DNA of 64,000 bases, taken from positions 186,001-250,000 of the forward strand of contig JACPYX010000007.1 of assembly GCA_016195815.1 (NCBI GenBank), in the 5' to 3' direction. Below, one piece after another: positions 18,151 to 27,914 of the stretch (position 1 is the first letter of the stretch; each line of letters begins with the position of its first letter). This DNA is from Chloroflexota bacterium (GTDB lineage Bacteria; Chloroflexota; Anaerolineae; Anaerolineales; Villigracilaceae). The notes under the pieces were generated by a model. That model made no database searches, was not told where the DNA came from, and worked only from the letters and a program-made list of their open reading frames with translations. The translations under genes and the position numbers were made by a program.

Positions 18151-18175
18151 CTTTTCCCTCTGACCCTGCTATAAT
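18147..18175 (+). promoter_or_regulatory. Sigma70-type promoter of the suf operon
   Basis: TTGACT (18147-18152), 17-nt spacer, TATAAT (18170-18175). Confidence 0.8.
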
Positions 18176-18224
18176 GCCGTAATCTCGATATTTCACGCCC
18201 AAAAAGCGTTTTGCAGGAGCAATC

Positions 18225-18995
18225 ATGTCGGAACTGATTATCAAAAATCTCCACGTCAACATTGGAGATAAAGAAATTCTCAAAGGTCTCGATCTCACAA
18301 TCAAACAGGGCGAAATTCATGCCATCATGGGGCCGAACGGCACGGGCAAATCCACGCTGGCTTACACGTTGATGGGGCACCCCAATTACACTGTTACCCA
18401 GGGCGAAGTTCATTTTAAAGGCAGGAACATTCTCGAGTTGGAACCGGACGAACGTTCCCGCGAGGGAATTTTCCTCGCATTTCAGTATCCGGTCGCCATT
18501 CCGGGCGTGACGGTTGCCAACTTTTTACGAACTGCCTTGAATGCGCGTCGGCGCGCCGTGAACGCGGACGACAAAGGCATGCCCATTCCTGAGTTCCGCA
18601 AAATGCTCAAGGAAAAAATGGAACTGCTCAAAATGGATCAGGCTTTCGCCGGGCGCTATTTGAACGATGGATTTTCGGGTGGCGAAAAAAAGCGCGCCGA
18701 GATTTTGCAGATGGCCGCTCTCAGGCCGGAAATTGCTGTTTTGGACGAGACCGATTCAGGCCTGGATATTGACGCGTTGCGCATCGTCGCGGAAGGCGTC
18801 AACGCTCTTTCCGGACCCGAACTTGGCGTGCTCGTCATCACGCATTATCAACGCCTGTTGAATTACATCAAACCGCAATTTGTTCACATCATGCTCGATG
18901 GGCGCATCGTCGAATCTGGCGGCCCCGACCTGGCTCTGCATCTCGAAGAGCAGGGTTACGATTGGGTGCGCGAAAAATATGAAGAGATCGTTTAA
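18225..18995 (+). CDS. sufC: Fe-S cluster assembly ATPase SufC
   Basis: [18 protein letters not shown] Walker [45 protein letters not shown]. Confidence 0.98.
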   Translation: MSELIIKNLHVNIGDKEILKGLDLTIKQGEIHAIMGPNGTGKSTLAYTLMGHPNYTVTQGEVHFKGRNILELEPDERSREGIFLAFQYPVAIPGVTVANFLRTALNARRRAVNADDKGMPIPEFRKMLKEKMELLKMDQAFAGRYLNDGFSGGEKKRAEILQMAALRPEIAVLDETDSGLDIDALRIVAEGVNALSGPELGVLVITHYQRLLNYIKPQFVHIMLDGRIVESGGPDLALHLEEQGYDWVREKYEEIV

Positions 18996-19018
18996 CTGCA
19001 ACTTTATTGGAGTTTCAC

Positions 19019-20428
19019 ATGCCTGAAGACGCAAAAATACTTGACGATATTGGCGAATACAAATACGGTTTTCACGACCGCGATGATAATTATGTGTTCA
19101 AATCCCAGCGCGGACTTTCGCGCGAGGTGGTCGAAAATATTTCGCGCATGAAGAACGAGCCGCAATGGATGCTCGAATTCCGCCTCAAGGCACTCGAACA
19201 TTATTTAACTCGTCCCATGCCCGCCTGGGGACCTTCCCTCGACGAAATTCACTTTGACGAAATTTTTTATTACGTCAAGCCGACTGAGAAAAGCGAGAAA
19301 TCCTGGGACGACGTTCCCGACGACATCAAAAACACCTTCGATAAATTGGGCATCCCCGAAGCCGAGCGAAAATTTTTGGCTGGTGTCGGCGCGCAATATG
19401 AATCCGAAATGGTGTATCACTCCATTTTGGAACATCTTGAAAAACAAGGTGTGATCTTCCTATCCATCGAGGACGGCCTCAAACAGTACCCCGACTTGTT
19501 CCGCGAATATTTTGGCACGGTTATCCCGATTGAAGATAATAAATTTGCCGCGTTGAACTCCGCCGTTTGGTCGGGCGGATCGTTCGTGTATGTGCCGAAA
19601 AACGTCAAAGTTGATTTGCCTTTGCAGGCTTATTTCCGTCTTAATACCGCCAACGTTGGACAGTTCGAGCGCACGCTCATCATTGTTGATGAAGGCGCGT
19701 CGGTGCATTACGTCGAAGGTTGTACTGCGCCGCAATACACGACCAATTCGTTCCACTCCGGCGTGATCGAGATCGTCGTCAAGAAGGGCGCACGCTCGCG
19801 CTACTCGACCATTCAAAACTGGTCAACCAATGTGTTCAACCTTGTGACGCAGCGCGCCAAAGTTTTCGCGGACGCCTCGCACGAATGGGTGGACGCAAAT
19901 CTTGGCTCGAAGCTGACCATGAAATATCCTTCCTGCTATTTAATGGAACCAGGCGCGCATGGAGAAATGCTTTCGATGGCCTTTGCCGGCCCGGGTCAGA
20001 CGCAGGATGCGGGCAGTAAGATGATTCATTTTGCGCCGAATACATCCAGCAAGATCACCTCCAAGTCCATCAGCAAATCCGGCGGGCGCGCTTCTTATCG
20101 CGGCATGGTCAAAGTTTATAAAGGCGCAAAAGGCGTCAAGTCTAATGTGGTTTGCGACGCGCTTTTACTCGACCCGAAATCGCGCTCCGATACTTATCCC
20201 ACCATCGAAATTGACGAAGACGATGTGACCATCGGCCACGAGGCTTCGGTCAGCAAAGTGGGTGAGGAGCAGCTCTTCTATCTCATGTCGCGCGGCCTCA
20301 GCGAAGAGGAAGCCACCGGCATGGTGGTGGCCGGTTTCATCGAGCCGCTCGTCAAAGAATTGCCGATGGAATATGCTGTCGAAATGAACCGCCTCATCCA
20401 GCTCCAAATGGAAGGCTCCATTGGTTAG
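19019..20428 (+). CDS. sufB: Fe-S cluster assembly protein SufB
   Basis: [50 protein letters not shown]: SufB signature. Confidence 0.98.
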   Translation: MPEDAKILDDIGEYKYGFHDRDDNYVFKSQRGLSREVVENISRMKNEPQWMLEFRLKALEHYLTRPMPAWGPSLDEIHFDEIFYYVKPTEKSEKSWDDVPDDIKNTFDKLGIPEAERKFLAGVGAQYESEMVYHSILEHLEKQGVIFLSIEDGLKQYPDLFREYFGTVIPIEDNKFAALNSAVWSGGSFVYVPKNVKVDLPLQAYFRLNTANVGQFERTLIIVDEGASVHYVEGCTAPQYTTNSFHSGVIEIVVKKGARSRYSTIQNWSTNVFNLVTQRAKVFADASHEWVDANLGSKLTMKYPSCYLMEPGAHGEMLSMAFAGPGQTQDAGSKMIHFAPNTSSKITSKSISKSGGRASYRGMVKVYKGAKGVKSNVVCDALLLDPKSRSDTYPTIEIDEDDVTIGHEASVSKVGEEQLFYLMSRGLSEEEATGMVVAGFIEPLVKELPMEYAVEMNRLIQLQMEGSIG

Positions 20429-20460
20429 CAAGTCATCGCGTTTGCATGTTTAAACGGCTT

Positions 20461-20481
20461 GCCCTGAGCTTGTCGAAGGGC
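20461..20481. repeat. Dispersed palindromic repeat, copy 1 (GCCCTGAGCTTGTCGAAGGGC)
   Basis: 21-nt exact match to 58528..58548; intergenic between sufB and sufD. Confidence 0.85.
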
Positions 20482-20520
20482 TCAAACATTTCAACTTGCA
20501 AACTTTCAAACGGATAAAAC

Positions 20521-21861
20521 ATGCAAGAGAAACCAAAAGTCACTGTTTCAAGAACCCGACGGAGCGACTCTGCCGCAAAAGATTTTTCATTCACCCAGGC
20601 TGACATCCCCGCTGCGAGCGGACTCATCGCCTCTTACCGCGCCCGCGCCTGGGATGCGTTCAAGCGCCTTTCTCTTCCCTCGGCATCCGAGGAAGCCTGG
20701 CGACGCACGGATATTCATACTTTGCCCGCCGATAAATTTGTGTTTCCAAAAGACGGTTTATTCAAAGATTTTCCACCCGTGCCGGAGGATTTGCTCAAGC
20801 CCCTCGTGGCCGATGCTCACGGCGGACAGATCGTTTTGCTCCCCGGCGGCGTAGTGGTTGATCTCGATGAAAAGCTCGCCCGGAAAGGCGTCATCTTTAC
20901 CGACTTAAAAACCGCCCTCGAAAAACATCCCGATCTTGTCGCGAAGATGCTTGGGCAAACCGTAAATGTTGAAGAAGGAAAATTCTCCGCGTTGGCGGGC
21001 GCCTTCGCGCAAAATGGCGTGGTTTTATATGTGCCTAAAGGTGTGACGGTTGAAGAACCTTTCCACTCCGTTTTGTGGGGACCGGGCGCAAATCTCGCAT
21101 ACATTTCACATTTGCTCGTCCTCATCGAAGACGGCGCATCCGCGACTTATGTTCACGAATCTGCCTCACCGACCGAAGAAAAGACTCATACTATGCACGC
21201 CGGTTTGGTCGAGATCAAAGTCGGCGCGGATGCAAACTTCAAGTTCGTCGAACTTCAATCGTGGGGCAAGCACGTCTGGAATTTTTCCCACGAACGGATT
21301 CGTGTCGAACGCGGCGGCCGCCTCGATTGGATTTTCGGCGCGGTCGGTTCGCGGCTGACCAAAAACTTTTCCGAGCTCGATTTGGCCGGCGAAGGCGCAA
21401 CAGGCCGCATGTCCGGTTTTTATTTCACCGACGGCTCACAGCACCTCGACCATGACACCCAGCAGAATCATCTTGCCCCGCACACCACCAGCGATCTTTT
21501 ATTCAAAGGCGCACTGAAAGGCAGTAGCCGCTCTGTCTGGCAGGGCATGATCTACGTCGCGCCGTCAGCGCAGAAAACGGACGGGTATCAGGCAAACCGC
21601 AACCTGGTCCTGAGCGATGCGGCGCGCGCCGATTCGATTCCCGGCCTCGAGATCCTCGCCGATGATGTTCGCTGTACGCATGGCGCCACTGTTGGCAAGC
21701 TGGAAGCGGAGCCGCTCTTTTATCTGGAAAGCCGCGGCATCCCGCCCAAAGATGCCGAGCGAATTATGGTTGAGGGCTTCTTCGATCCGATCATGCAGCG
21801 CATTCCTTTCGAAGGTGTGCGCGAGAGATTCCATCAGGCCATTTTGCAAAAGACGGGATAG
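20521..21861 (+). CDS. sufD: Fe-S cluster assembly protein SufD
   Basis: DHDTQQNHLAPHTTSDLLFKGALKGSSRSVWQGMIYV, CTHGATVGKLEAEPLFYLESRGIPPKDAERIMVEGFF. Confidence 0.97.
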   Translation: MQEKPKVTVSRTRRSDSAAKDFSFTQADIPAASGLIASYRARAWDAFKRLSLPSASEEAWRRTDIHTLPADKFVFPKDGLFKDFPPVPEDLLKPLVADAHGGQIVLLPGGVVVDLDEKLARKGVIFTDLKTALEKHPDLVAKMLGQTVNVEEGKFSALAGAFAQNGVVLYVPKGVTVEEPFHSVLWGPGANLAYISHLLVLIEDGASATYVHESASPTEEKTHTMHAGLVEIKVGADANFKFVELQSWGKHVWNFSHERIRVERGGRLDWIFGAVGSRLTKNFSELDLAGEGATGRMSGFYFTDGSQHLDHDTQQNHLAPHTTSDLLFKGALKGSSRSVWQGMIYVAPSAQKTDGYQANRNLVLSDAARADSIPGLEILADDVRCTHGATVGKLEAEPLFYLESRGIPPKDAERIMVEGFFDPIMQRIPFEGVRERFHQAILQKTG

Positions 21862-21867
21862 TTAATT

Positions 21868-21890
21868 AAGGCAGATTCCAGATCTGCCTT
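21868..21890. repeat. Intercistronic stem-loop between sufD and orf 21925
   Basis: aaggcagat-tccag-atctgcctt, perfect 9-bp stem. Confidence 0.6.
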
Positions 21891-21924
21891 ATAAATATTT
21901 CATAACCAGAAAGACAGGAAAATA

Positions 21925-22305
21925 ATGCCAACCAAGACGAAATTAAAAGTCAAACAGCAGCCGCGCGTAATTACTGCCCCGGTGCGGGAACGCCGCGTTC
22001 GGGGCGGGCGCATGCAATTTGCATACATGAAAGCGCCCGGCGCGGCCTACGTCTTTGAAGTGGGCGACACGGTTGAAGTTTTTTGCGACCACGAAAAAAA
22101 CAGCGAGCGCGTGCGCGGTTGGGTCAAAGGCATTGTGGTTCAGGTGGACAATAAAATGGTCGCCGTGCAATTTCGCTCCAATGTTTTTCTCACCGACGGC
22201 TGGATGGTCCCAGACCGCATCCTGTGGTATCCGCTGAACTCGGATCAAATCCGCCCGGCGGGCACTCAGAAAAAATTGGGCAAGAAGGAACTTCCCGAAT
22301 ATTGA
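21925..22305 (+). CDS. Uncharacterised protein encoded within the suf operon
   Basis: 126 aa (MPTKTKLKVKQQPRVITAPVRERRVRGGRMQFAYMKAPGAAYVFEVGDTVEVFCDHEKNSERVRGWVKGIVVQVDNKMVAVQF...), tightly placed between sufD and sufS, same strand. Confidence 0.8.
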   Translation: MPTKTKLKVKQQPRVITAPVRERRVRGGRMQFAYMKAPGAAYVFEVGDTVEVFCDHEKNSERVRGWVKGIVVQVDNKMVAVQFRSNVFLTDGWMVPDRILWYPLNSDQIRPAGTQKKLGKKELPEY

Positions 22306-22320
22306 TCGGTTTGAGCCATT

Positions 22321-23547
22321 ATGTCTTTAGACGTTTCCCGCATCCGCCAGGATTTTCCAATCCTTAACCGCGAAGTCCGGCCCGGAGTCAAAGTTGTTTA
22401 TCTTGACTCTACGGCCACTTCGCAAAAGCCGCTATCCGTCATCGAAGCGATGAACGATTTTTATCGCCGCTCGAATGCCAACATCCATCGCGGCGTGCAT
22501 GTGCTGGCCGAAGAATCCACGGCAATGTATGAGCAGGCCCGCGAGAAGATTGCGAAATTCATCAACGCACCTTCCGCGCGGCAGGTTATTTATACGCGCA
22601 ACACCACCGAATCCATCAACCTGGTCGCGTACACGTGGGCGCGCGCCAATCTCAAACGTGGCGATCTCGTCATCCTGACAGAGATGGAACATCACAGCAA
22701 TCTCGTGCCGTGGCACATGCTCGCGGCCGAACGCGGGATTCAGCTCGAATTCATTCCCGTGACGGATGACGGCCTGCTCGATCTCGGAACGTATAAATCG
22801 CTTCTTGCCCGGACCCCGAAACTTGTCTCGTTTACGCACATGTCCAACGTGCTCGGCACGATCAACCCGGCCGCGGACATCATCCGCCGCGCGCACGACG
22901 CAGGCGCGGTAACTGTGCTCGACGCGGCTCAATCTGTCCCGCACCTGAAAGTGGATGTCCAGCAGCTCGACGTGGACTTCATGGCTTTCTCTGCACACAA
23001 GATGCTTGGCCCGACGGGTATTGGCGCGCTATACGGAAAGACTGCTTTGCTTGAAGCCATGCCGCCGTTTTTGGGCGGCGGCGATATGATCAAAGAAGTC
23101 AAACTGCGCTCCTTCCGCCCGAACGAACTGCCTTATAAATTCGAGGCCGGGACTCCGGCTATTGCAGAAGCGGTTGGTTTCGGAGCGGCCGTAGATTATT
23201 TGAATTCAATTGGCATGGAGACGATCGCGGCGCACGAACACGAAATCACGGAATATGCGCTGGAGCGGCTGGAAGAAATCCCCGGCCTGAAAGTCTTCGG
23301 CCCCACTGCGGATAAAAAAGGCGGCGTGGCCTCGTTCACTTTTGACGGCGTCCACCCGCATGATGTAGCGCAAATTTTAGACCAAGACGGTATTGCCATC
23401 CGCGCCGGCCATCACTGCGCCCAACCCCTGCACGAGAAATTCGGAATCCCTGCTACCTCCCGCGCCAGTTTCTATCTTTACTCCACCAAAGACGAGGTGG
23501 ATAAACTGATCGAAGGAATTTATAAGGTCAAGAAAGTGTTTGGATAA
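22321..23547 (+). CDS. sufS: Cysteine desulfurase SufS
   Basis: YLDSTATSQKPLSVIEAMNDFYRRSNANIHRGVHVLAEEST, DFMAFSAHKMLGPTGIGALYGK, AIRAGHHCAQPLHEKFG. Confidence 0.97.
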   Translation: MSLDVSRIRQDFPILNREVRPGVKVVYLDSTATSQKPLSVIEAMNDFYRRSNANIHRGVHVLAEESTAMYEQAREKIAKFINAPSARQVIYTRNTTESINLVAYTWARANLKRGDLVILTEMEHHSNLVPWHMLAAERGIQLEFIPVTDDGLLDLGTYKSLLARTPKLVSFTHMSNVLGTINPAADIIRRAHDAGAVTVLDAAQSVPHLKVDVQQLDVDFMAFSAHKMLGPTGIGALYGKTALLEAMPPFLGGGDMIKEVKLRSFRPNELPYKFEAGTPAIAEAVGFGAAVDYLNSIGMETIAAHEHEITEYALERLEEIPGLKVFGPTADKKGGVASFTFDGVHPHDVAQILDQDGIAIRAGHHCAQPLHEKFGIPATSRASFYLYSTKDEVDKLIEGIYKVKKVFG

Positions 23548-23556
23548 ATAACACAT

Positions 23557-23666
23557 GTCATTGCGAGCGCTGGTCGAGTAGGCGTGTTCTTCTGCCGTAG
23601 AGACCAAACGAAGTAATCCCTGGTTATTCGAGGAGATTGCTTCGCCAAAGAACGGCTCGCAATAAC
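23557..23666. repeat. MITE/BIME-like palindromic repeat element
   Basis: Ends GTCATTGCGAGC ... GCTCGCAATAAC (terminal inverted repeat) with internal cgaagtaatccc ... ggagattgcttcg; between sufS and sufU. Confidence 0.75.
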
Positions 23667-23678
23667 AGTCGGAGTTTT

Positions 23679-24071
23679 ATGGACGATCTCTATCGCGAAG
23701 TCATCATCGAGCATTACAAGAATCCATCCTACCGTGGCAAACTCGACCCGCACGATATTTCCTTTGCCGACAACAATCCGCTGTGCGGCGACCACATTCA
23801 AATTGACCTGCGCGTGGACGATGGCAAAGTGAGCGAAGCCCGCTTCGATGGTCATGGTTGTGCCATCTCGCAGGCCTCCGCAGATTTGTTGGTCGAGTCG
23901 GTAATCGGCAAATCTCTGGAAGATGTCAAGAAAATGAACCGGCAGGATATCCTCGACCTGCTTGGGATTGAACTTGGCCCCGTCCGCTTGAAATGTGCCT
24001 TGCTTTCACTGAAGGTTTTGAAGGCGGGTGTCTATGGCCTCGGCGAAGCCAGCGACGCGTTGGTGGAATAA
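23679..24071 (+). CDS. sufU: Fe-S cluster scaffold/sulfurtransferase SufU
   Basis: MDDLYREVIIEHYKNPSYRGKL, NPLCGDHI, DGHGCAISQASADLL, VRLKCALLSLKVL. Confidence 0.95.
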   Translation: MDDLYREVIIEHYKNPSYRGKLDPHDISFADNNPLCGDHIQIDLRVDDGKVSEARFDGHGCAISQASADLLVESVIGKSLEDVKKMNRQDILDLLGIELGPVRLKCALLSLKVLKAGVYGLGEASDALVE

Positions 24072-24076
24072 ATTTT

Positions 24077-24107
24077 CCTCTCCCTTTTGGAGAGGGTAGG
24101 GTGAGGG
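24077..24107. repeat. Dispersed intergenic repeat (CCTCTCCCTTTTGGAGAGGGTAGGGTGAGGG)
   Basis: Hairpin of the widespread type whose reverse-strand translation gives 'ALTLPSPKGRG'; between sufU and the Rieske gene. Confidence 0.75.
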
Positions 24108-24114
24108 CATAACC

Positions 24115-24462
24115 ATGTTCAATTACACTCAAGTGGATGAATCGAAAATCGAATACGTCGAGATCGCGCCCGTCAGTGAGCTCCCGAACGGTGAGCGGTT
24201 TTTCGTGGAAGTGTCAGACAAGCCGATTGTCATCTTCAACATTGCCGGGCAATTCTTTGCCATCGGTGATGTTTGCACGCACGATAACGGCCCGCTCGGC
24301 GATGGGACACTGGAGGGTTTCAATATTGTTTGCCCACGTCACGGCGCCGAGTTCGATGTCCGCACGGGGAAAGTTTTGGAATTGCCTGCAGTGGTGGACA
24401 TCCCGGCGTATCCGGTTCAGATACGGGACGGGAATATTTTCCTGGGAATTCCAAAAGAATGA
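24115..24462 (+). CDS. Rieske-type [2Fe-2S] ferredoxin
   Basis: DVCTHDNGPLGDGTLEGFNIVCPRHGAEFDVRTGKV: CxH...CxxH Rieske motif. Confidence 0.95.
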   Translation: MFNYTQVDESKIEYVEIAPVSELPNGERFFVEVSDKPIVIFNIAGQFFAIGDVCTHDNGPLGDGTLEGFNIVCPRHGAEFDVRTGKVLELPAVVDIPAYPVQIRDGNIFLGIPKE

Positions 24463-24473
24463 TTTGTTCAAAT

Positions 24474-24508
24474 AAAAACTGCGCAAAGAATTTCTTTGCG
24501 CAGTTTTT
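24474..24508. terminator. Bidirectional terminator between convergent genes
   Basis: Near-perfect inverted repeat aaaaactgcgcaaagaa / ttctttgcgcagttttt between the Rieske (+) and DinB (-) genes. Confidence 0.88.
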
Positions 24509-24510
24509 AT

Positions 24511-25020
24511 TTACCAGTCACCAGCGTATGCAATCGCGTAAGGCTGTGTAATGTTTTCAATTTTCGCCCGTCTTAGTTCAACGAGTTGGCGAATATGCAG
24601 GTTGTCGTGCGCGATCCACGCTGCGAACATTTCCCCGGCAGGCACGCTGCCGAATTCTGACGTGTAAGTTTTTTCCCAGTTCGCGCCGGATAAATCTTTC
24701 AACCACTCCAGCGATTTCTTCCTTTCAGCAAATAACTTTTCCTGCATCTCGCTGAAATCCTGCTCGTTATATTTTCGTTCAGTTACCCAAGCCTGTGGAT
24801 TGATTTGATGCCATTCTTCGTCCTGACGATTGAGAATGAAGTCCAGGTGTTCGCGGAAATCCTCGCGCTCTTCATCGTAAAGATGATAAACGACTTCGAG
24901 AATGGACCACGCATCCGGCGCCGGCTTAAATTGCGCTTCCTCCTGGCTGATTCCGGCCAGCAAGGCTTGGATCATTTCGGTGCTGTTGACGAGCTCCTCG
25001 TAGAGCATTTCAAATTTCAT
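24511..25020 (-). CDS. DinB-like domain protein
   Basis: DAWSILEVVYHLYDEEREDFREHLDFIL ... AWIAHDNLHIRQLVELRR. Confidence 0.85.
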   Translation of the reverse strand: MKFEMLYEELVNSTEMIQALLAGISQEEAQFKPAPDAWSILEVVYHLYDEEREDFREHLDFILNRQDEEWHQINPQAWVTERKYNEQDFSEMQEKLFAERKKSLEWLKDLSGANWEKTYTSEFGSVPAGEMFAAWIAHDNLHIRQLVELRRAKIENITQPYAIAYAGDW

Positions 25021-25029
25021 ATTGAGCCT

Positions 25030-25668
25030 CTATTTGCGAAACTCAAATTGACCGACAATTCGCAGAATATCAAAGCCTTCCGCAAACGGACATTCGGCCA
25101 GCGCGCCGTGACGCACCATGATGGAACGCGTCAGTTCGCCGTTGAAATAATATTTATCGCGATATGTTTCGTATCGAGACAATGCCTCGATCTTTGCGTT
25201 GACATCTTCTTCGGTGACCTCGGCCAGAAAGTGCGGGAAAAAACCGTGCGATGAGCGGACAACGTCAAAGCCTAAAACGGTGATGCCGCGAAACGCTCGC
25301 AAAGCCTCGTCGGTCATTGTGTTGTGGTCCTGGTGGACATCCTGCCTGCTGTGGGTGAAGATCAAGTCAGGGTTAAAGTCCCCCCGTAATTTGAGAAAAT
25401 ATTCAAGAATTTCCTGGCGCGAGTCCGGGAAGACGCGGGTCGTGAAAGGACCGAGCAGGATGTTTTCCTTTGGCACGCCCAACACAGCCATGGATTTATA
25501 GTGCTCGTCTTTTACATCCTTCAAATCGGGATTTCTCTGGTTGTCAGAGAGCGTAACGCATAATACATCCGTCTCTTTGACAACGTGGTGCAGCAAAGCG
25601 CCGCATCCCAATTCAATATCGTCGGGATGTGCGCCGAGAAAAAGGACTCGTTTGCCAAAAAAAAACAT
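25030..25668 (-). CDS. PIG-L/LmbE-family deacetylase
   Basis: VLFLGAHPDDIELGCGALL ... FTHSRQDVHQDHNTMTDEALRAFR. Confidence 0.92.
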   Translation of the reverse strand: MFFFGKRVLFLGAHPDDIELGCGALLHHVVKETDVLCVTLSDNQRNPDLKDVKDEHYKSMAVLGVPKENILLGPFTTRVFPDSRQEILEYFLKLRGDFNPDLIFTHSRQDVHQDHNTMTDEALRAFRGITVLGFDVVRSSHGFFPHFLAEVTEEDVNAKIEALSRYETYRDKYYFNGELTRSIMVRHGALAECPFAEGFDILRIVGQFEFRK

Positions 25669-25694
25669 CCGCTTCTCCGTTTCTCATCCGTTGG

Positions 25695-26519
25695 CTATTT
25701 TGTTGCCAGAATTCCGCCAACGACTTTGGTCATCACTAATTTTCCATCGCGGGCGAACCATTTCTTTGCCACTGCTTCAATCTTTCCGATCAATTCTTCG
25801 TATTCAGCGTGGCCGTTGAACATGGATGTCCACAATTTGCGGTCTTCGCTCAGCGATGCGCGCACATAGTCAATGAACGGCGCGACCTCGGGGAAGGTCA
25901 AATGATTTTCGAATTTGTGCAATTCGGTCTTGGCAAAAATTTTGCTGACCGTGTTGAAGATATCACCCTTGAAACGGCTCGATCCCGGCATCGGCGGGAT
26001 GGGCTTGTTGGTTGCCTCTTTGATGATGTCGTAGAACATTTTTTTATTCTCAGGCAAGGGGCCGGAGACGAAAAGCCGTCCGCCGGGTTTTCCCAAAACA
26101 GCATCGGGACTGCGCAGCACGCGGTGCGCCTCGCCAAATGTAAAGTCCAGGTTTGAGGCGTAATAAATGGCGAAGGCGCTCGTGCAAAGGTCAAAGGTAT
26201 TGTCCGCGAAGTTGAACGGCTTGTTGAAGTCCAAAAATTGAAAGTTAATACCGGCGCCGAGTTTTTTGTTTTTCTCTCGGGCCTTTGCCAGCAATTCTTC
26301 AGAAAAGTCGCCGCCAGTGATTTTTGCGCCACCTTTAGTATAATCATTGAATAAGAAACTCAATTTGCCTGCGCCGCAGCCGACATCGAGAATGCTCATG
26401 CCAGCTTGTGGCTTTAGCAGATCGTTTGTCCACTGATCAATATTTGCTGAGCCGTATTTCTCGTGGATGTCAATGCGTGCGAGCAAATCCTTGCTGGTTT
26501 CCTGATAATTGATTTCCAT
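25695..26519 (-). CDS. SAM-dependent class I methyltransferase
   Basis: GMSILDVGCGAGKLSFLFNDYTKGGAKITGGDFSEELLAKAREK. Confidence 0.9.
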   Translation of the reverse strand: MEINYQETSKDLLARIDIHEKYGSANIDQWTNDLLKPQAGMSILDVGCGAGKLSFLFNDYTKGGAKITGGDFSEELLAKAREKNKKLGAGINFQFLDFNKPFNFADNTFDLCTSAFAIYYASNLDFTFGEAHRVLRSPDAVLGKPGGRLFVSGPLPENKKMFYDIIKEATNKPIPPMPGSSRFKGDIFNTVSKIFAKTELHKFENHLTFPEVAPFIDYVRASLSEDRKLWTSMFNGHAEYEELIGKIEAVAKKWFARDGKLVMTKVVGGILATK

Positions 26520-26609
26520 CTTGTCTCCTTATTGTGTTGCGATAAAAACTTTTTTTCATTATACCAAACAGAGACTAAAATTCAATAAATGAATTTTGAA
26601 CGGAGTGCT

Positions 26610-27884
26610 ATGAGTAAAACACAAACTGTAAAAGGCACGCGCGAATTCTATCCTGAAGAGATGGCGCTTCGCAATTATCTTTATGAAAAAGTACGCGCCG
26701 CATCGCAGGCTTTTGGTTACCAGGAATGGGACGGGCCATTCATCGAAACCATTGATCTCTACGCGGCCAAGTCTGGCGAAGAGTTGGTGAAGAAGCAATC
26801 GTTCGTGTTTGAAGACCGCGGGGGAGACCTGGTCACGCTTCGCCCTGAACTCACGCCTTCCCTGGCGCGCATGATTGCGGCCAAACAAAACGAGCTGACG
26901 TATCCCGTTCGCTGGTGGTCGTTCGGTCCGTTCTGGCGATACGAACAGCCGCAAAAGGGACGCGCCCGTGAGTTCTTTCAGTGGAACATTGACATGCTTG
27001 GAGTTAACTCACCGGAGGCGGATGCGGAACTGATCGCGGTTGCGGCGGCGTTCCTGCGCTCGGTCAAACTTGACCCTCAGCGGGCCGTCATTTATGTAAA
27101 TAACCGCCGCTTGATGGATTCCCAGTTCGATGCGCTCGGCATTCCGGTAGAGAAGCGGCTCGAGGTATCCAATCTTGTTGACCGCCGCTCGAAAATGGAC
27201 TCCGCCAAATGGGACGCGTACGCGCTCGAATCCGGCCTTATGCAAAAGCAACTCGATGGCTTGAAAGCCTTGCTTGGCGATTTTGATTTATGGAAGAAGA
27301 GCGACGAACTGACGCGTCTCTTCGCCGCGCTGGAAGCTTTGGGCGTAAAAGAATATGTCAAGTTCGATCCCAACATCATGCGCGGGCTTTTGTATTACAC
27401 TGGCACGGTCTTTGAAGCTTTCGATACAAGCGGCTCGCTTAAACGCGCCATCCTCGGCGGCGGGCGCTACGATAATCTGCTGGCCGATGTTGGCGGGCAA
27501 CCGCTCTCAGGCGTTGGCTTTGCAATGGGCGATGTGGTGATCGGAATCATTCTTCAGGAAGCCGGGCTTCTGCCTGAATTCAAGCCGAGTCCTGCATCTG
27601 TGATGGTAACTGTGTTCGACGAATCTTTGTGGATGAAGTCTTATGCTCTCGCGAGCGAATTACGCCGGGCGGGCCTAAACACAGTGGTCTATCCTGAGCC
27701 AGCCAAATTGCCAAAGCAGTTCAAATTTGCAGATAAGATGAAGATGCGCGTGGCTTTGGTCATCGGGCCGGATGAGGCGGAAAAAGAGCAGGTGGTGGTG
27801 AAAGATTTGTCAAACGGCAGCCAGCAAACGGTCCAGAAAGAGAGGCTGTTGGATGTTATCCAAAAAATCCTTGCGAGCCTTTAG
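26610..27884 (+). CDS. hisS: Histidine--tRNA ligase
   Basis: VKGTREFYPEEMALRNYLYEK, LVTLRPELTPSLARMIA, GLLYYTGTVFEAFD, GGGRYDNLLADVGGQPLSGVGFAMG; class II HisRS motifs. Confidence 0.95.
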   Translation: MSKTQTVKGTREFYPEEMALRNYLYEKVRAASQAFGYQEWDGPFIETIDLYAAKSGEELVKKQSFVFEDRGGDLVTLRPELTPSLARMIAAKQNELTYPVRWWSFGPFWRYEQPQKGRAREFFQWNIDMLGVNSPEADAELIAVAAAFLRSVKLDPQRAVIYVNNRRLMDSQFDALGIPVEKRLEVSNLVDRRSKMDSAKWDAYALESGLMQKQLDGLKALLGDFDLWKKSDELTRLFAALEALGVKEYVKFDPNIMRGLLYYTGTVFEAFDTSGSLKRAILGGGRYDNLLADVGGQPLSGVGFAMGDVVIGIILQEAGLLPEFKPSPASVMVTVFDESLWMKSYALASELRRAGLNTVVYPEPAKLPKQFKFADKMKMRVALVIGPDEAEKEQVVVKDLSNGSQQTVQKERLLDVIQKILASL

Positions 27885-27899
27885 TCATGATGATATAAT
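27871..27899 (+). promoter_or_regulatory. Putative promoter of tRNA-His
   Basis: TTGCGA (27871-27876), 17-nt spacer, TATAAT (27894-27899); -35 lies within the 3' end of hisS. Confidence 0.6.
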
Positions 27900-27914
27900 C
27901 CCGCCCGCTAAACG

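Noticed and set aside
20433-20627. 64-aa ORF containing FEPFDKLRAS
   Set aside because: Peptide is the translation of the dispersed repeat at 20461-20481, a known type of spurious ORF.
23926-24132. 68-aa ORF containing ALTLPSPKGRG
   Set aside because: Spurious translation of the dispersed repeat at 24077-24107.
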